Positions 15,706 to 24,810 of a DNA stretch of 42,808 nucleotides are shown one piece after another. Both the position numbers and the translations under genes were made by a program. Under the pieces are notes generated by a model. That model was not told the origin of the DNA. It did not search any database and was given only the letters and a program-made list of their open reading frames with translations. Within the stretch, counting starts at the first letter, position 1; the number at the start of each line of letters is the position of its first letter. Source of the DNA: Bacillota bacterium (GTDB taxonomy: Bacteria > Bacillota > Clostridia > Lachnospirales > Lachnospiraceae); NCBI GenBank assembly GCA_023389295.1, contig JAEWEO010000323.1:1-42808 (forward strand), given 5' to 3'.

Positions 15706-17304
15706 ATGGGAAGCTATGAAAATATCATAAAGCTGGAAGAGATGAGGAAGAGAGTCGATGAGGGAGATTTGTTATCTGCACAAGCAATCCTCGATACGAT
15801 TGAACGAAAGAAAATTAAGAATAATTCAGATCTTAATTTAATTGCCAGAGTTTATTACGGAAATAAAAAATACGAAGAAGCATCTGAATTATGTTTTCAT
15901 ATATACAAAAAGGTAAAGACACGTAAATCACTTTATCATTTAATTGAGGTCTTAATAAAATTAAATAACACCAAAGAAGCGCAGGAGTATCTGGAGGAAT
16001 ATCAAAAGATCGCACCAAAGGATTTCTATAACTATATATTTCGTTATCAAATTGATAAATTAAATGGGGAACCCTTTGAAAAACTCATAGCAACTTTGGA
16101 AGAATTAAAGCACCTTGAATATACGGAGCAATGGGCCTATGAACTGGCAAAGTTATATTATAAGGCTGGATTAGAAGAAAAGTGCATTCAGGAATGTTCT
16201 GATATAGAACTTTGGTTTGGTGAAGGGATTTATGTAGAAAAAGCAAAAATTCTTAAGTCTTATTATTCGGGTGAAGCAGATAAAGATAAAATTATGGAGC
16301 AAATAAAAAGAAGAGCGAAAGCAATCCATAATTACGAAGATCAAGAAGATGAAGTTGAGGATCAGTCAAAGGAGCAAGCAGAGGATCAAGAAGAGGCTCA
16401 AGAAGATCAAATAGAGGGAAAAGTAGAGAGTCTGAAAGAACAATTAGAGGACCAAGCAGAGAGTCAAAAGGATCAAAAAGATCAAACTGATCTGAGAGAT
16501 AACCAAGCAGTTTATCGAGTAGATAAGGAAGAGACAGTCAAAAAACATTTACCCGACATCTCGGAGCTTTATACCATGGAAAGTTCCAAAAATCAAGTAG
16601 AGGGTGAAAATTTTGAATCTGATCTAAAAAAAGAAATACTTAATTATATGGAGGATGAACCCGAAAATGATCTGATGGAGGAAGGTTATTCTTACAATCA
16701 AGAGGAACTAGGGCATCAGGAATATGCTTACAATGAAGCATATGGTACATATGATGATGAATATACAGATGATGAAAGCGTACTAATAAACAAAGCAGAA
16801 CTTATTTTGCAACAGGTCAGCCAAGAATATGAGATTGCATTAGAAGATATTTTTGGAAGTGTCATCGATGAGCAACCCATAAAAATTCAGTTAGCAAATC
16901 TTCTTGAGAATGTCATGACCAAAGAAACTGAATTTCAATTCATATTAATTACCGGTAGGGACAGTACAAGAAAAGCTGCAATGACAAAAAGTATAGCTTT
17001 GTTGCTATATAAGATTGGTAAATTAAACTCTACAAAAATTGCAAAAATAAAAGGTGAGAAGTTAAATAGGATCGATATCAAATCAAAGAAGGAAACCTTA
17101 AGAAATTGTTGTGCTATTATTGAAGAGGCTAATGAAATCACGAGAGAAACTATGGATAATTTTTTAGAGCTATGCAAAGAGTTACAGGGTGAAATTGTTG
17201 TGATTTTGGAAGAAAAGACGGAGAACATTGACAGGATGACAAAAGAGTGTCCGGTACTTATGAATATAATAAAAAACCGAATTAGCTTGGATAAGTTAAA
17301 TTAA
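15706..17304 (+). CDS. TPR protein with degenerate AAA-like C-terminal domain
   Basis: I do not recognise this 532-residue protein by name. Residues 1-200 are TPR-like helical repeats (for example SDLNLIARVYYGNKKYEEAS and WAYELAKLYYKAGLEEKCIQ). Residues about 205-275 are a repetitive Glu/Asp/Gln tract with many EDQ units. Residues about 355-532 resemble a CbxX/SpoVK-type AAA ATPase: ITGRDSTRKAAMTKSIALLLYKIGKL occupies the Walker A place but lacks the GKT/GKS, and CCAIIEEAN occupies the Walker B place. It is therefore probably a nucleotide-independent, AAA-derived domain. GAGGAGG lies just upstream of the ATG. It follows the 778-residue gene and may work with it. Confidence 0.7.
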   Translation: MGSYENIIKLEEMRKRVDEGDLLSAQAILDTIERKKIKNNSDLNLIARVYYGNKKYEEASELCFHIYKKVKTRKSLYHLIEVLIKLNNTKEAQEYLEEYQKIAPKDFYNYIFRYQIDKLNGEPFEKLIATLEELKHLEYTEQWAYELAKLYYKAGLEEKCIQECSDIELWFGEGIYVEKAKILKSYYSGEADKDKIMEQIKRRAKAIHNYEDQEDEVEDQSKEQAEDQEEAQEDQIEGKVESLKEQLEDQAESQKDQKDQTDLRDNQAVYRVDKEETVKKHLPDISELYTMESSKNQVEGENFESDLKKEILNYMEDEPENDLMEEGYSYNQEELGHQEYAYNEAYGTYDDEYTDDESVLINKAELILQQVSQEYEIALEDIFGSVIDEQPIKIQLANLLENVMTKETEFQFILITGRDSTRKAAMTKSIALLLYKIGKLNSTKIAKIKGEKLNRIDIKSKKETLRNCCAIIEEANEITRETMDNFLELCKELQGEIVVILEEKTENIDRMTKECPVLMNIIKNRISLDKLN

Positions 17305-17332
17305 GGCTTCGTCATTCAAACTTTATTAAAAA

Positions 17333-17387
17333 ACAAATCGTAATACGCGATATGAAAAATGAAGCGCGGTTACGATTTTGTATTTTA
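17333..17387. terminator. Bidirectional terminator
   Basis: ACAAATCGTAA (17333-17343) pairs with TTACGATTTTGT (17370-17381) with one bulge, with an inner CGCG/CGCG helix. A-rich and T-rich flanks on both sides let it serve the convergent genes ending at 17304 and 17406. Confidence 0.75.
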
Positions 17388-17405
17388 ATTTTTTGCATCG
17401 GTTTA

Positions 17406-17744
17406 TTAAACTTTAAACCGGATGGTGATTTCGTTTGCTAGCTTTTGTCCGAGCTTTGATTTCACCTCTGTAGTTACATGTAAGAGATAGGATTCATTCT
17501 TCTCATAAGGAGCAAGGGGTTCTATCTCTATGCAATTATCAACAGAATCATAACGAATATTTGTTTTTAACGGAACTTGATTCAAAGAGGTTACGTATAA
17601 GTTACGATTATTTACAGTAGCGGGATTTAATGGTGCCGTGAATTTAATGCGCCAAACAAAACTACCGGTTTTAAATTTTAGATTCTGTTTTACTTTATTT
17701 TTACCACTACCAACGATTGATTCTATCGTGATAAAGTTTGCCAT
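17406..17744 (-). CDS. Small Ig-like domain protein
   Basis: This 112-residue protein seems to be a single bacterial Ig-like (SbsA-type) domain. The pattern VWRIKFTAPLNPATVNNRNLYVT, then IEIEPLAPYEKNESYLLHVT and a final ITIRFKV strand, is the hallmark of Ig-like repeats found in surface proteins. Here it stands alone, without a signal peptide, anchor or neighbouring repeat. It could be a complete small protein of this lineage or the residue of a larger surface protein; the clean ATG and full domain favour the former. Its role is unknown. Confidence 0.7.
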   Translation of the reverse strand: MANFITIESIVGSGKNKVKQNLKFKTGSFVWRIKFTAPLNPATVNNRNLYVTSLNQVPLKTNIRYDSVDNCIEIEPLAPYEKNESYLLHVTTEVKSKLGQKLANEITIRFKV

Positions 17745-18079
17745 ACAAATCCACTCCGTAAAGGTCTATTAAAAGATTATTAGTTTCTAATTACTTCTTG
17801 TATAGGACAATTATAACATAATAATCATAAAGTTCAACTTAAAACAAATCATATAACAGATTTTATGATAAAAAATGACAAACTAAAATAAAGTTGGAAA
17901 CTAGAAACCTAATTTCCTGTCGTAAGTAAATAAAAATACGAATATAAAATAAAAGGCTACTTAAAATAGTAATATAACTTTTTTAAAAAGGATGGAAAAG
18001 AATCAAAGGAGATGGTAGGAATTTCGTGGAATTATGCGCTTTTTGAAATGTTAAATAGTTTTTAAATTATAAAAAACAA
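17745..18079. other. AT-rich intergenic region without a recognised gene
   Basis: This region lies between the divergent Ig-like gene and murA. I see only very AT-rich sequence, no convincing reading frame and no strong hairpin. It presumably holds promoters for both directions. Confidence 0.5.
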
Positions 18080-18107
18080 TTTACAAACCCCTACTTTGTG
18101 GTATAAT
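18080..18107 (+). promoter_or_regulatory. Promoter for murA
   Basis: TTTACA (18080-18085), 16-base spacer, TATAAT (18102-18107), giving a leader of about 80 bases. Confidence 0.65.
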
Positions 18108-18196
18108 CAAAGAGGCGACGAGTTTAACAAAAATTTAACTAGAATTATAGACAAAATAGACAAACTTAGGTTCGATTAATTTGATAGAGGTGTGCA

Positions 18197-19495
18197 ATGG
18201 AGCAGTATATTATTAAAGGCGGAAAATCGCTGTTTGGAGAGGTAACGATAAGTGGTTATAAAAATGCCGCACTTGGGATTATAGCAGCAGCAATTATGAC
18301 AGATGAGACCGTTAAGATAGAAAATGTTCCTGATGTTAGGGATATTGATATATTATTACAAGCAATTGAAGATATTGGTGCTAAGGTTGAACGTATTAAC
18401 CGTAATACGGTTAAGATTAACGGCAGTAATATTCATTCTGTAGATGTTGATTTTGATTATGTTAGAAAAATACGTGCGTCTTACTATTTGGTAGGCTCAC
18501 TCCTTGGAAAATATAAAGGTGCAAAGGTTGCACTACCGGGTGGATGTAACATCGGTAGCAGACCTTTTGACCAACACATCAAAGGTTTTGAAGCTCTTGG
18601 AGGTTCAGTAAAGATTGAACATGGTTTGATATGTGCTACAGCAGAGAATCTCGCAGGAGCACATATCTATTTTGACTGTTCAAGTGTTGGAGCAACAATT
18701 AATACGATGTTGGCGGCTTGTCTATCTGAGGGTCTTACAATACTTGAGAATGCAGCAAAAGAACCGCACGTGGTTGATGTAGCTAACTTTTTAAATAGTA
18801 TGGGTGCTAATATTAAAGGTGCAGGTACTGATGTGATCCGTATTAAGGGAGTTCCGAAATTACACGGAAGTGAATATGCAATTATTCCTGATCAGATTGA
18901 AGCAGGAACCTTTATGTTTGCAGCAGCAGCATCCAAAGGTGATATTTTAATTAAGAATGTAATTCCTAAGCATTTAGAGGCATTTACAGCCAAATTAATA
19001 GAAATTGGTGCACATGTGGAAGAATTTGATGATGCAATCAGGGTAAAAGCTACAGGAAGACTGGGTAATACTCATGTTAAGACTTTGGTATATCCGGGTT
19101 TCTTAACTGACATGCAGCCTCAGATGGCAACTTTACTTGCCGTATCAAAAGGTACCAGCATTGTAACAGAAAGCATCTTCGAGAATCGATTCAAATATGT
19201 GGATGAGTTATCCCGTATGGGAGCTTCCATTAAAGTGGAAAGTAATACTGCAATTATTGAAGGTGTAGAGAAGCTTACCGGAGCAGTGGTATCTGCCCCA
19301 GACTTAAGAGGTGGAGCGGCGCTAGTAATTGCGGGATTAATGGCGGAAGGCTTTACGGTAGTTGAAAACGTAGAGTATATTGAAAGAGGTTACGAGAAAT
19401 TTGAATGGAAAATGCAGCAGTTAGGTGCAGCAATCGAAAAAATTGACTCTGAAGATACAAAAGCAATTAATAAATTTAAATTAAAAGTGAGCTAA
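18197..19495 (+). CDS. murA: UDP-N-acetylglucosamine 1-carboxyvinyltransferase
   Basis: MurA transfers enolpyruvate from PEP to UDP-GlcNAc, the first committed step of peptidoglycan synthesis in the cytoplasm. The 432 residues form the two-lobed EPSP-synthase fold. The catalytic cysteine is C117 in LPGGCNIGSRPFD, the residue attacked by fosfomycin. K22-N23 in SGYKNAAL match the conserved KN pair. C-terminal hallmarks are YPGFLTDMQPQ, ENRFKYVDEL and DLRGGAALVIAGL. The ATG at 18197 follows GAGGTG. Firmicutes often have two MurA paralogues; which one this is cannot be decided here. Monocistronic, with its own promoter and a terminator after it. Confidence 0.95.
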   Translation: MEQYIIKGGKSLFGEVTISGYKNAALGIIAAAIMTDETVKIENVPDVRDIDILLQAIEDIGAKVERINRNTVKINGSNIHSVDVDFDYVRKIRASYYLVGSLLGKYKGAKVALPGGCNIGSRPFDQHIKGFEALGGSVKIEHGLICATAENLAGAHIYFDCSSVGATINTMLAACLSEGLTILENAAKEPHVVDVANFLNSMGANIKGAGTDVIRIKGVPKLHGSEYAIIPDQIEAGTFMFAAAASKGDILIKNVIPKHLEAFTAKLIEIGAHVEEFDDAIRVKATGRLGNTHVKTLVYPGFLTDMQPQMATLLAVSKGTSIVTESIFENRFKYVDELSRMGASIKVESNTAIIEGVEKLTGAVVSAPDLRGGAALVIAGLMAEGFTVVENVEYIERGYEKFEWKMQQLGAAIEKIDSEDTKAINKFKLKVS

Positions 19496-19548
19496 GGAAA
19501 GTTATTGCGATTAAGAATATAAAGCAAGATTACTTTATTAATCATGAA

Positions 19549-19580
19549 TAAAAAAGGATTGTTGGAACCCAACAATCCTT
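19549..19580 (-). terminator. Terminator of the HD-GYP gene (shared with murA)
   Basis: A perfect 12-bp stem AAGGATTGTTGG / CCAACAATCCTT with a 3-base loop. The T-tract is on the minus strand, so it best serves the HD-GYP gene, though it can also end murA transcripts. Confidence 0.8.
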
Positions 19581-19614
19581 ATATGTATGTTTAGCGTCAT
19601 ATCGGTATTTATAT

Positions 19615-20697
19615 TTATACAACGCAAGTAATGTATAAATCGCGTTGTTTTGATAGGTCAATAAAGGTATCCTGTACCTTGATTACAGGTCTTGATAATT
19701 CCATTTTATTGATCATTATAATATCGCCTGACATACCGTTGTTTAGCAGTACGCCCGTATGGATATAAGTTTGTACGATACCGTGAAGAAAAGGCATTAT
19801 GTATTTCGGATCATATTTGGAGTAACCCTCTGTCTCAAAGATAGAGATAACTTCAAAAGGACACAAAGGCCCACGGTATACTCTGGCACAGGTCATGGCA
19901 TCGTAAACATCGGCAATTGATACAAGTTTGGCAAAATCATCAATTTGTTCACTATAAAAACCATAGGGGTATCCGCTACCATCACAGCGTTCGTGGTGCA
20001 TAAGAATACTATGCTTGATACGCTGGTCGATAGATTTGGCTTTTAGCAGATTATATCCGCGAATGGTATGGGTTTTAACTGTTGAGAATTCTTCTTCGGT
20101 AAGCTGATCCGGTTTCAGAATGATATTAGAGGGGATAAATAATTTTCCGATATCATGTAGTAATCCACATAAGGTAATTACCTCTAGATCGGAGGAATCA
20201 AATTTTAGCCATTTTCCAATAATATTACAAATAATAGCGACATTTAGGCAATGGATAAAGGTGATATCATCATAGTCTCGCATACAATGAAGCATATGAA
20301 ATAGTTCGATGTTATTATTACATTGATTAATAATATGATTAATTTCCTCTAAAAGTTGATCCGTATGAAGCTCAACCTGGTCGGTTACAATAGAATTAAG
20401 AGTATGTTTATACTCCTGGACCGTATTCATATACGCTAAATGAAACCGCTGGAAGGACTCACTTTTTTTAATTATTTCATAATAGGTTGAGGTTTCTGAT
20501 GTGATATTATAGTCGATGTTTTGAGGAGTAAAATAGACGGAGAGTTCCAAAATTGAGTAAAATTTAAGACGAGTAATCATTTTGTCTGTTAAAGCTGTAT
20601 CTTTTGCAATAATTAGGTGATTGTCCGGTGTATAGACATCATAAGCCACTATCATTCCGGGTATAGCTTGATTCATTAGTATTTTTTCGATTTTCAT
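19615..20697 (-). CDS. HD-GYP domain protein, probable cyclic-di-GMP phosphodiesterase
   Basis: HD-GYP proteins hydrolyse cyclic di-GMP or related dinucleotides. Here the metal-binding HD motif is LLHDIGKLFIP, followed by KTHTIRGYNLL, the second histidine pair and GYP motif in MHHERCDGSGYP, and DVYDAMTCARVYR. The first 130 residues form the variable regulatory segment often found before the HD-GYP core (IPGMIVAYDVYTPDNHLI). The ATG at 20697 is chosen from family resemblance at MKIEKIL; the frame is open to an ATG at 20754, and no start has a good Shine-Dalgarno site, so the N-terminus is uncertain. There is no membrane segment, so it is cytoplasmic. Divergent from metK. Confidence 0.88.
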   Translation of the reverse strand: MKIEKILMNQAIPGMIVAYDVYTPDNHLIIAKDTALTDKMITRLKFYSILELSVYFTPQNIDYNITSETSTYYEIIKKSESFQRFHLAYMNTVQEYKHTLNSIVTDQVELHTDQLLEEINHIINQCNNNIELFHMLHCMRDYDDITFIHCLNVAIICNIIGKWLKFDSSDLEVITLCGLLHDIGKLFIPSNIILKPDQLTEEEFSTVKTHTIRGYNLLKAKSIDQRIKHSILMHHERCDGSGYPYGFYSEQIDDFAKLVSIADVYDAMTCARVYRGPLCPFEVISIFETEGYSKYDPKYIMPFLHGIVQTYIHTGVLLNNGMSGDIIMINKMELSRPVIKVQDTFIDLSKQRDLYITCVV

Positions 20698-20771
20698 GGT
20701 AATCACGTACGCGTTAGATGCGATACTCCTTTCGAGATACATCTTGCCTTGCATGAATGTTACTTGATTTA

Positions 20772-20800
20772 AGTATATGTAAAATTTGTCCGAAAGTCAA
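20772..20800 (-). promoter_or_regulatory. Promoter for the HD-GYP gene
   Basis: On the minus strand, TTGACT (20800-20795), 17-base spacer, TATACT (20777-20772). Transcription would begin near 20765. Confidence 0.7.
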
Positions 20801-20866
20801 ATGAAATGATCAGGAAATTAGTATGATATGGAGAATCATTTACCAGTTCCATTTTAAAAATTATGC

Positions 20867-20895
20867 TTGACGTAGAGGACAAATGGGTATATGCT
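20867..20895 (+). promoter_or_regulatory. Promoter for the SAM riboswitch and metK
   Basis: TTGACG (20867-20872), 17-base spacer, TATGCT (20890-20895), about 50 bases before the aptamer. Confidence 0.75.
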
Positions 20896-20943
20896 AGTGT
20901 TACAAAAAATTACGACAAAAAATTTAATTTTATATTAATTCTT

Positions 20944-21086
20944 CTCTTATTCAGAGTGACGGAGAGTAAGGCTCTATGAAGTCACGGCAACCCCGGTAAC
21001 GGAAGGTGCCAACCTGAGCGAGTAATCGAACAATAAGAGGATTTGATTAACCTTGATGTCAAGTCCGCTTAAGCGGGCTATTTTTT
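20944..21086 (+). promoter_or_regulatory. SAM-I (S-box) riboswitch
   Basis: The aptamer spans 20944-21039. P1 is formed by CTCTTATT and AATAAGAG. Core sequences match the S-box consensus: AGAGTGACGGAGAG, CTATGAAGTCACGGCAACC, and GGAAGGTGCCAACCTG. The expression platform is the terminator AGTCCGCT / AGCGGGCT (21062-21079) followed by a T-tract, which ends 14 bases before the metK ATG. Binding of SAM should stabilise P1, free the terminator and switch metK off. Confidence 0.95.
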
Positions 21087-21099
21087 ATGGAGGATTTAT

Positions 21100-22287
21100 A
21101 TGCAAAAAAGATTATTTACATCAGAATCTGTAACTGAAGGGCATCCGGACAAGATCTGTGATCAAATCTCCGATGCAGTTCTGGACTCATTATTAGAACA
21201 AGATCCCATGAGTAGAGTTGCTTGTGAGACTGCTATAACGACCGGCTTAGTACTCGTAATGGGAGAGATAACTACACAAGGATATGTTGATATTCAGAAA
21301 ATAGTTCGAGATACGATCCGTGAAATTGGTTACGATAAATCAGAATATGGTTTTGATGCAAATACCTGTGGTGTTATCGTAGCTTTGGACGAACAGTCAA
21401 AAGATATTGCAATGGGCGTGGATACTGCTTTAGAAGTAAAAGAGAACATTGCAGATGACGAAGAATTATCTAAAATTGGTGCAGGAGATCAGGGCATGAT
21501 GTTTGGCTATGCTACGAATGAGACTGAGGAATATATGCCATATCCTATCTCTTTGGCGCACAAATTAACCAGACAGTTAACTAAAGTGAGAAAAGAGGGT
21601 ATCTTAGATTACTTACGTCCTGACGGCAAATCTCAGGTAACCGTAGAATATGATGAGGATGGCAATCCAATTCATTTAAATGCAGTAGTACTTTCAACAC
21701 AGCATAACGAAGAAGTTACAATTGAACAGCTTCGTAAGGATATCAAAAAACAGGTACTTGATCCAATTCTTCCGAAGGAATTGGTAAATGAGAAGACGAA
21801 ATTCTTCATCAATCCTACGGGACGTTTCGTAATTGGTGGACCAAACGGAGACAGCGGTCTGACCGGTAGAAAAATAATTGTAGATACCTATGGTGGTTAT
21901 GCAAGACATGGCGGTGGCGCTTTCTCAGGTAAAGACTGTACTAAGGTTGACCGTTCTGCATCTTATGCAGCACGCTACGTTGCAAAGAATATTGTAGCTG
22001 CAGGACTTGCGGATCGTTGTGAAATCCAATTATCCTATGCCATCGGTGTAGCTGAACCAACCTCAATTATGTTAGAAACATTTGGAACAGGAAAGCTTTC
22101 GGATGACGAATTAGTAGCAATCATTCGCAAGCATTTTGATCTTCGTCCGGCTGGTATTATTAAGATGTTGGATTTAAGAAGACCGATTTATAAGCAGACA
22201 GCAGCCTATGGCCATTTTGGAAGACTGGATTTAGATCTTCCTTGGGAGAGAACGGATAAAGCAGAAGATTTGCGTAAATATCTGTAA
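21100..22287 (+). CDS. metK: S-adenosylmethionine synthetase
   Basis: MetK makes S-adenosylmethionine from methionine and ATP, releasing phosphate and pyrophosphate. The 395 residues include FTSESVTEGHPDKICDQISDA at the N-terminus with the ATP-binding histidine, GAGDQGMMFGYA, the P-loop-like GGPNGDSGLTGRKIIVDTYGG, and HGGGAFSGKDCTKVDRSA. The start follows TGGAGG at normal spacing. The gene is controlled by the SAM-I riboswitch directly upstream, a feedback loop by its own product, and is followed by a terminator. The product also supplies the radical SAM enzymes and RsmA encoded in this window. Confidence 0.97.
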   Translation: MQKRLFTSESVTEGHPDKICDQISDAVLDSLLEQDPMSRVACETAITTGLVLVMGEITTQGYVDIQKIVRDTIREIGYDKSEYGFDANTCGVIVALDEQSKDIAMGVDTALEVKENIADDEELSKIGAGDQGMMFGYATNETEEYMPYPISLAHKLTRQLTKVRKEGILDYLRPDGKSQVTVEYDEDGNPIHLNAVVLSTQHNEEVTIEQLRKDIKKQVLDPILPKELVNEKTKFFINPTGRFVIGGPNGDSGLTGRKIIVDTYGGYARHGGGAFSGKDCTKVDRSASYAARYVAKNIVAAGLADRCEIQLSYAIGVAEPTSIMLETFGTGKLSDDELVAIIRKHFDLRPAGIIKMLDLRRPIYKQTAAYGHFGRLDLDLPWERTDKAEDLRKYL

Positions 22288-22318
22288 TAAAAATTTGATG
22301 ATCTATGAATAAGAATAT

Positions 22319-22371
22319 AAAAAGAGCTTCGGGTAAATCGATAAAAAAGAGGATACCGGAGCTCTTTTTAA
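22319..22371 (+). terminator. Terminator after metK
   Basis: AAAAAGAGCT-T-CGG pairs with CCG-G-AGCTCTTTTT around a 23-base loop, with a T-tract at the end. Confidence 0.8.
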
Positions 22372-22551
22372 TGAAAACTTTAGAATTGTCATAGTAATTT
22401 TCTGTGCATTCCTCAAAATATCATGATATACTGATAATAAGAGGACTTGTCAAATATTATCAAGCAGCTTACCTTATGTATCATATTGATATGGACTAGA
22501 CATAATGGTAACGAAGATTGAGGATAAATAGAATAGAAATGGGTGAGAAAA

Positions 22552-24036
22552 TTGAAATTAAAGGATAGGCTATTTACAGCGTTTTTCATTATGATAGCTA
22601 TGCCGGTAATGCTTCTTGCCGTTACGGCGGCTACCATCGTCAATTTGCAGATGGAGTCCATTCATGAAGTGTATGATGTAAAGGCTGACACTTTACATGT
22701 CATAACAAATCCCATTCGGATTATGAACCGCCTGACAAGAGGAACCTATAACGAAATAAAGCTAGCAGCTGTTAGAAATTCTTATAAATTAGAAGACTTG
22801 GAATACATCGAAGAATTGAATGATGAACTCCTTCATAAATATTCTTTCCTCGCTGTCCGAAAGGATGATGAGTTTCTATTTGTCGGGAATACAAAGCAAT
22901 TTGAGATGGTAAAGGATAGTCTTCAGGAGTACGGTATGAATAACATCGATGTGGATGGAGGCATCTATATTGAAGGTGTAGTACCGTTTTTAGTAAAAGC
23001 CCAGGACTTTCAATATTTGGACGGGGGTAAAGGAACGATTTTTGTTATTACAGATTTAGATACGTTAGTGCCGCAGATTAAAGCGGTTGCCGTACAAAGT
23101 GTCATTTCCTTTCTAATGATTTTATGCTTTACAGCGTTCATCTTAATGCTGTGGATTTATAGTAGTATTTTAAAGCCGCTCAATATTTTGCGAGTGGCTA
23201 TGAATCAGATTAAAGAGGGGGATCTGGAATCTTCGGTAAAATCAGAGACAGAGGATGAAATTGGTCAGCTTTGCGAGGACTTTGAGGAGATGAGAATCCG
23301 ATTAAAGGAGTTAATTGAAAGCAGGATCGCCTATGAAGAGGACATTAAGGGATTGATTAGTAATATCTCCCATGACCTAAAGACTCCTTTGACAGCGATC
23401 AAAGGTTATGCGGAGGGGTTAATGGATGGAGTTGCTGATACTCCCTCGAAGCAAGATAAATATTTAAAGACGATTATGACCAAAGCCAATGACATGTCAA
23501 CCTTGGTGGATGAGTTAGCCATTTATGCTAAACTTGATAATAATACAATTCCCTATAGCTTCAAACCAATTAATCTGAAGGAATACTTTAATGATTGTAT
23601 CGAGGATTTATCCTTGGATCTAGAGATTAAAAATATTCAGGTACGTTATGAAAATGAAATTGATTCTTCGGTTGAAGTAGTTGCAGATACGGAGCAGTTA
23701 AAGAGGGTAATAAATAATATCATAGGAAATGCAGTAAAATATATGGATAAGCAAGATCCGCAAATTCAGATTCGCCTTCACGACGTAGGTACGTATGTAC
23801 AAATTGAAATAGAAGATAACGGAATCGGTATTCCAAAGGCGGATTTACCCTATATCTTTGATCGGTTTTACCGAGCGGATGCTTCTAGAAATTCTAGAAA
23901 AGGTGGTAGTGGTTTAGGGCTTGCAATTTCTAAGAAGATCATCGAGGATCATGCAGGTAAAATATGGGCAGTAAGTGAAGTTGGAGTTGGTACCTGCATT
24001 ATTTTTACTCTAAAAAAGAGTGATAAAGAATATTAG
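22552..24036 (+). CDS. Sensor histidine kinase with HAMP domain
   Basis: This membrane histidine kinase is paired with the response regulator that follows. It has an N-terminal membrane helix (about 8-31), an extracytoplasmic sensor of roughly 150 residues, a second membrane helix (about 182-205), a HAMP domain (about 207-260), the phospho-acceptor H274 in NISHDLKTPLTAIKGYAEG, and the ATPase boxes NIIGNAVKY, EDNGIGIPK, FDRFYRAD and GGSGLGLAISKKI. TTG at 22552 is preferred because GGGTGAG lies just upstream; GTG at 22543 is an alternative adding three residues. The signal it senses is unknown. In most such pairs the regulator comes first; here the kinase does. Confidence 0.92.
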   Translation: MKLKDRLFTAFFIMIAMPVMLLAVTAATIVNLQMESIHEVYDVKADTLHVITNPIRIMNRLTRGTYNEIKLAAVRNSYKLEDLEYIEELNDELLHKYSFLAVRKDDEFLFVGNTKQFEMVKDSLQEYGMNNIDVDGGIYIEGVVPFLVKAQDFQYLDGGKGTIFVITDLDTLVPQIKAVAVQSVISFLMILCFTAFILMLWIYSSILKPLNILRVAMNQIKEGDLESSVKSETEDEIGQLCEDFEEMRIRLKELIESRIAYEEDIKGLISNISHDLKTPLTAIKGYAEGLMDGVADTPSKQDKYLKTIMTKANDMSTLVDELAIYAKLDNNTIPYSFKPINLKEYFNDCIEDLSLDLEIKNIQVRYENEIDSSVEVVADTEQLKRVINNIIGNAVKYMDKQDPQIQIRLHDVGTYVQIEIEDNGIGIPKADLPYIFDRFYRADASRNSRKGGSGLGLAISKKIIEDHAGKIWAVSEVGVGTCIIFTLKKSDKEY

Positions 24037-24120
24037 ACATACAAGATAGACAGAAATTTATATACAGGTAGAGGTCTTAATGTTTGGAGAAAACTTCTGA
24101 AAATATAAGGAGGGAACGAT

Positions 24121-24810
24121 ATGGGCAGATTGTTGATTATTGAAGATGAGTTAGCGATTGCAGAATTGGAAAAGGATTATTTGGAACTAAGTGGTTTTGA
24201 GGTAGAGGTAGAGACCTCCGGTGATGTTGGTTTAAAGAGAGCGTTATCCGAAGACTATGATTTGATCATTTTGGACCTAATGTTACCGAATATTGACGGT
24301 TTTGAAATCTGTAAACGAATTCGTGAAGTGAAAAATATACCGATTATTATGGTTTCAGCAAAAAGGGATGATATCGATAAGATAAGAGGTCTTGGTATTG
24401 GTGCGGACGACTATATGACGAAACCCTTCAGCCCAAGTGAATTAGTAGCGAGGGTAAAAGCACACCTTGCCAGATATGAGCGCTTAATCGGTTCCGGAAT
24501 TAAAGAAAATGAGATGTTGGAGTTTCGCGGATTAAAAATCGATAAAATCGCTAGAAGAGTATTCCTCAATGGGGAAGAGAAAATCTTTACTACAAAGGAG
24601 TTTGATTTATTAACCTTCCTTGCAGAGAATCCAAATCATGTCTTTACAAAAGAGGAGCTATTCAGGGAAATTTGGGATATGGAATCAGTAGGTGATATTG
24701 CAACCGTTACGGTTCATATTAAGAAAATCCGTGAAAAGATTGAATATAATACCTCAAAGCCTCAATATATTGAGACGATCTGGGGTGTTGGTTACAGGTT
24801 TAAGATCTAA
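24121..24810 (+). CDS. OmpR/PhoB-family response regulator
   Basis: This is a 229-residue two-component transcription factor. The receiver domain (1-120) has the acidic pair E8-D9, phospho-acceptor D52 in LDLMLP, and the lysine in MTKPFSP. The C-terminal winged helix (about 135-229) ends with HIKKIREKIEYN and ETIWGVGYRFKI, the usual trans_reg_C ending. It lies 84 bases after the histidine kinase with GGAGGG before the ATG, so the two form one signalling unit. Target genes are unknown; the adjacent arsR and ABC genes are candidates only by position. Confidence 0.93.
   Translation: MGRLLIIEDELAIAELEKDYLELSGFEVEVETSGDVGLKRALSEDYDLIILDLMLPNIDGFEICKRIREVKNIPIIMVSAKRDDIDKIRGLGIGADDYMTKPFSPSELVARVKAHLARYERLIGSGIKENEMLEFRGLKIDKIARRVFLNGEEKIFTTKEFDLLTFLAENPNHVFTKEELFREIWDMESVGDIATVTVHIKKIREKIEYNTSKPQYIETIWGVGYRFKI

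Noticed and set aside
16300..16520. EDQ-rich tract considered as a DNA tandem repeat or CRISPR-like array
   Set aside because: The repetition is irregular and in-frame at codon level, without constant repeats and unique spacers; it is a low-complexity protein linker.
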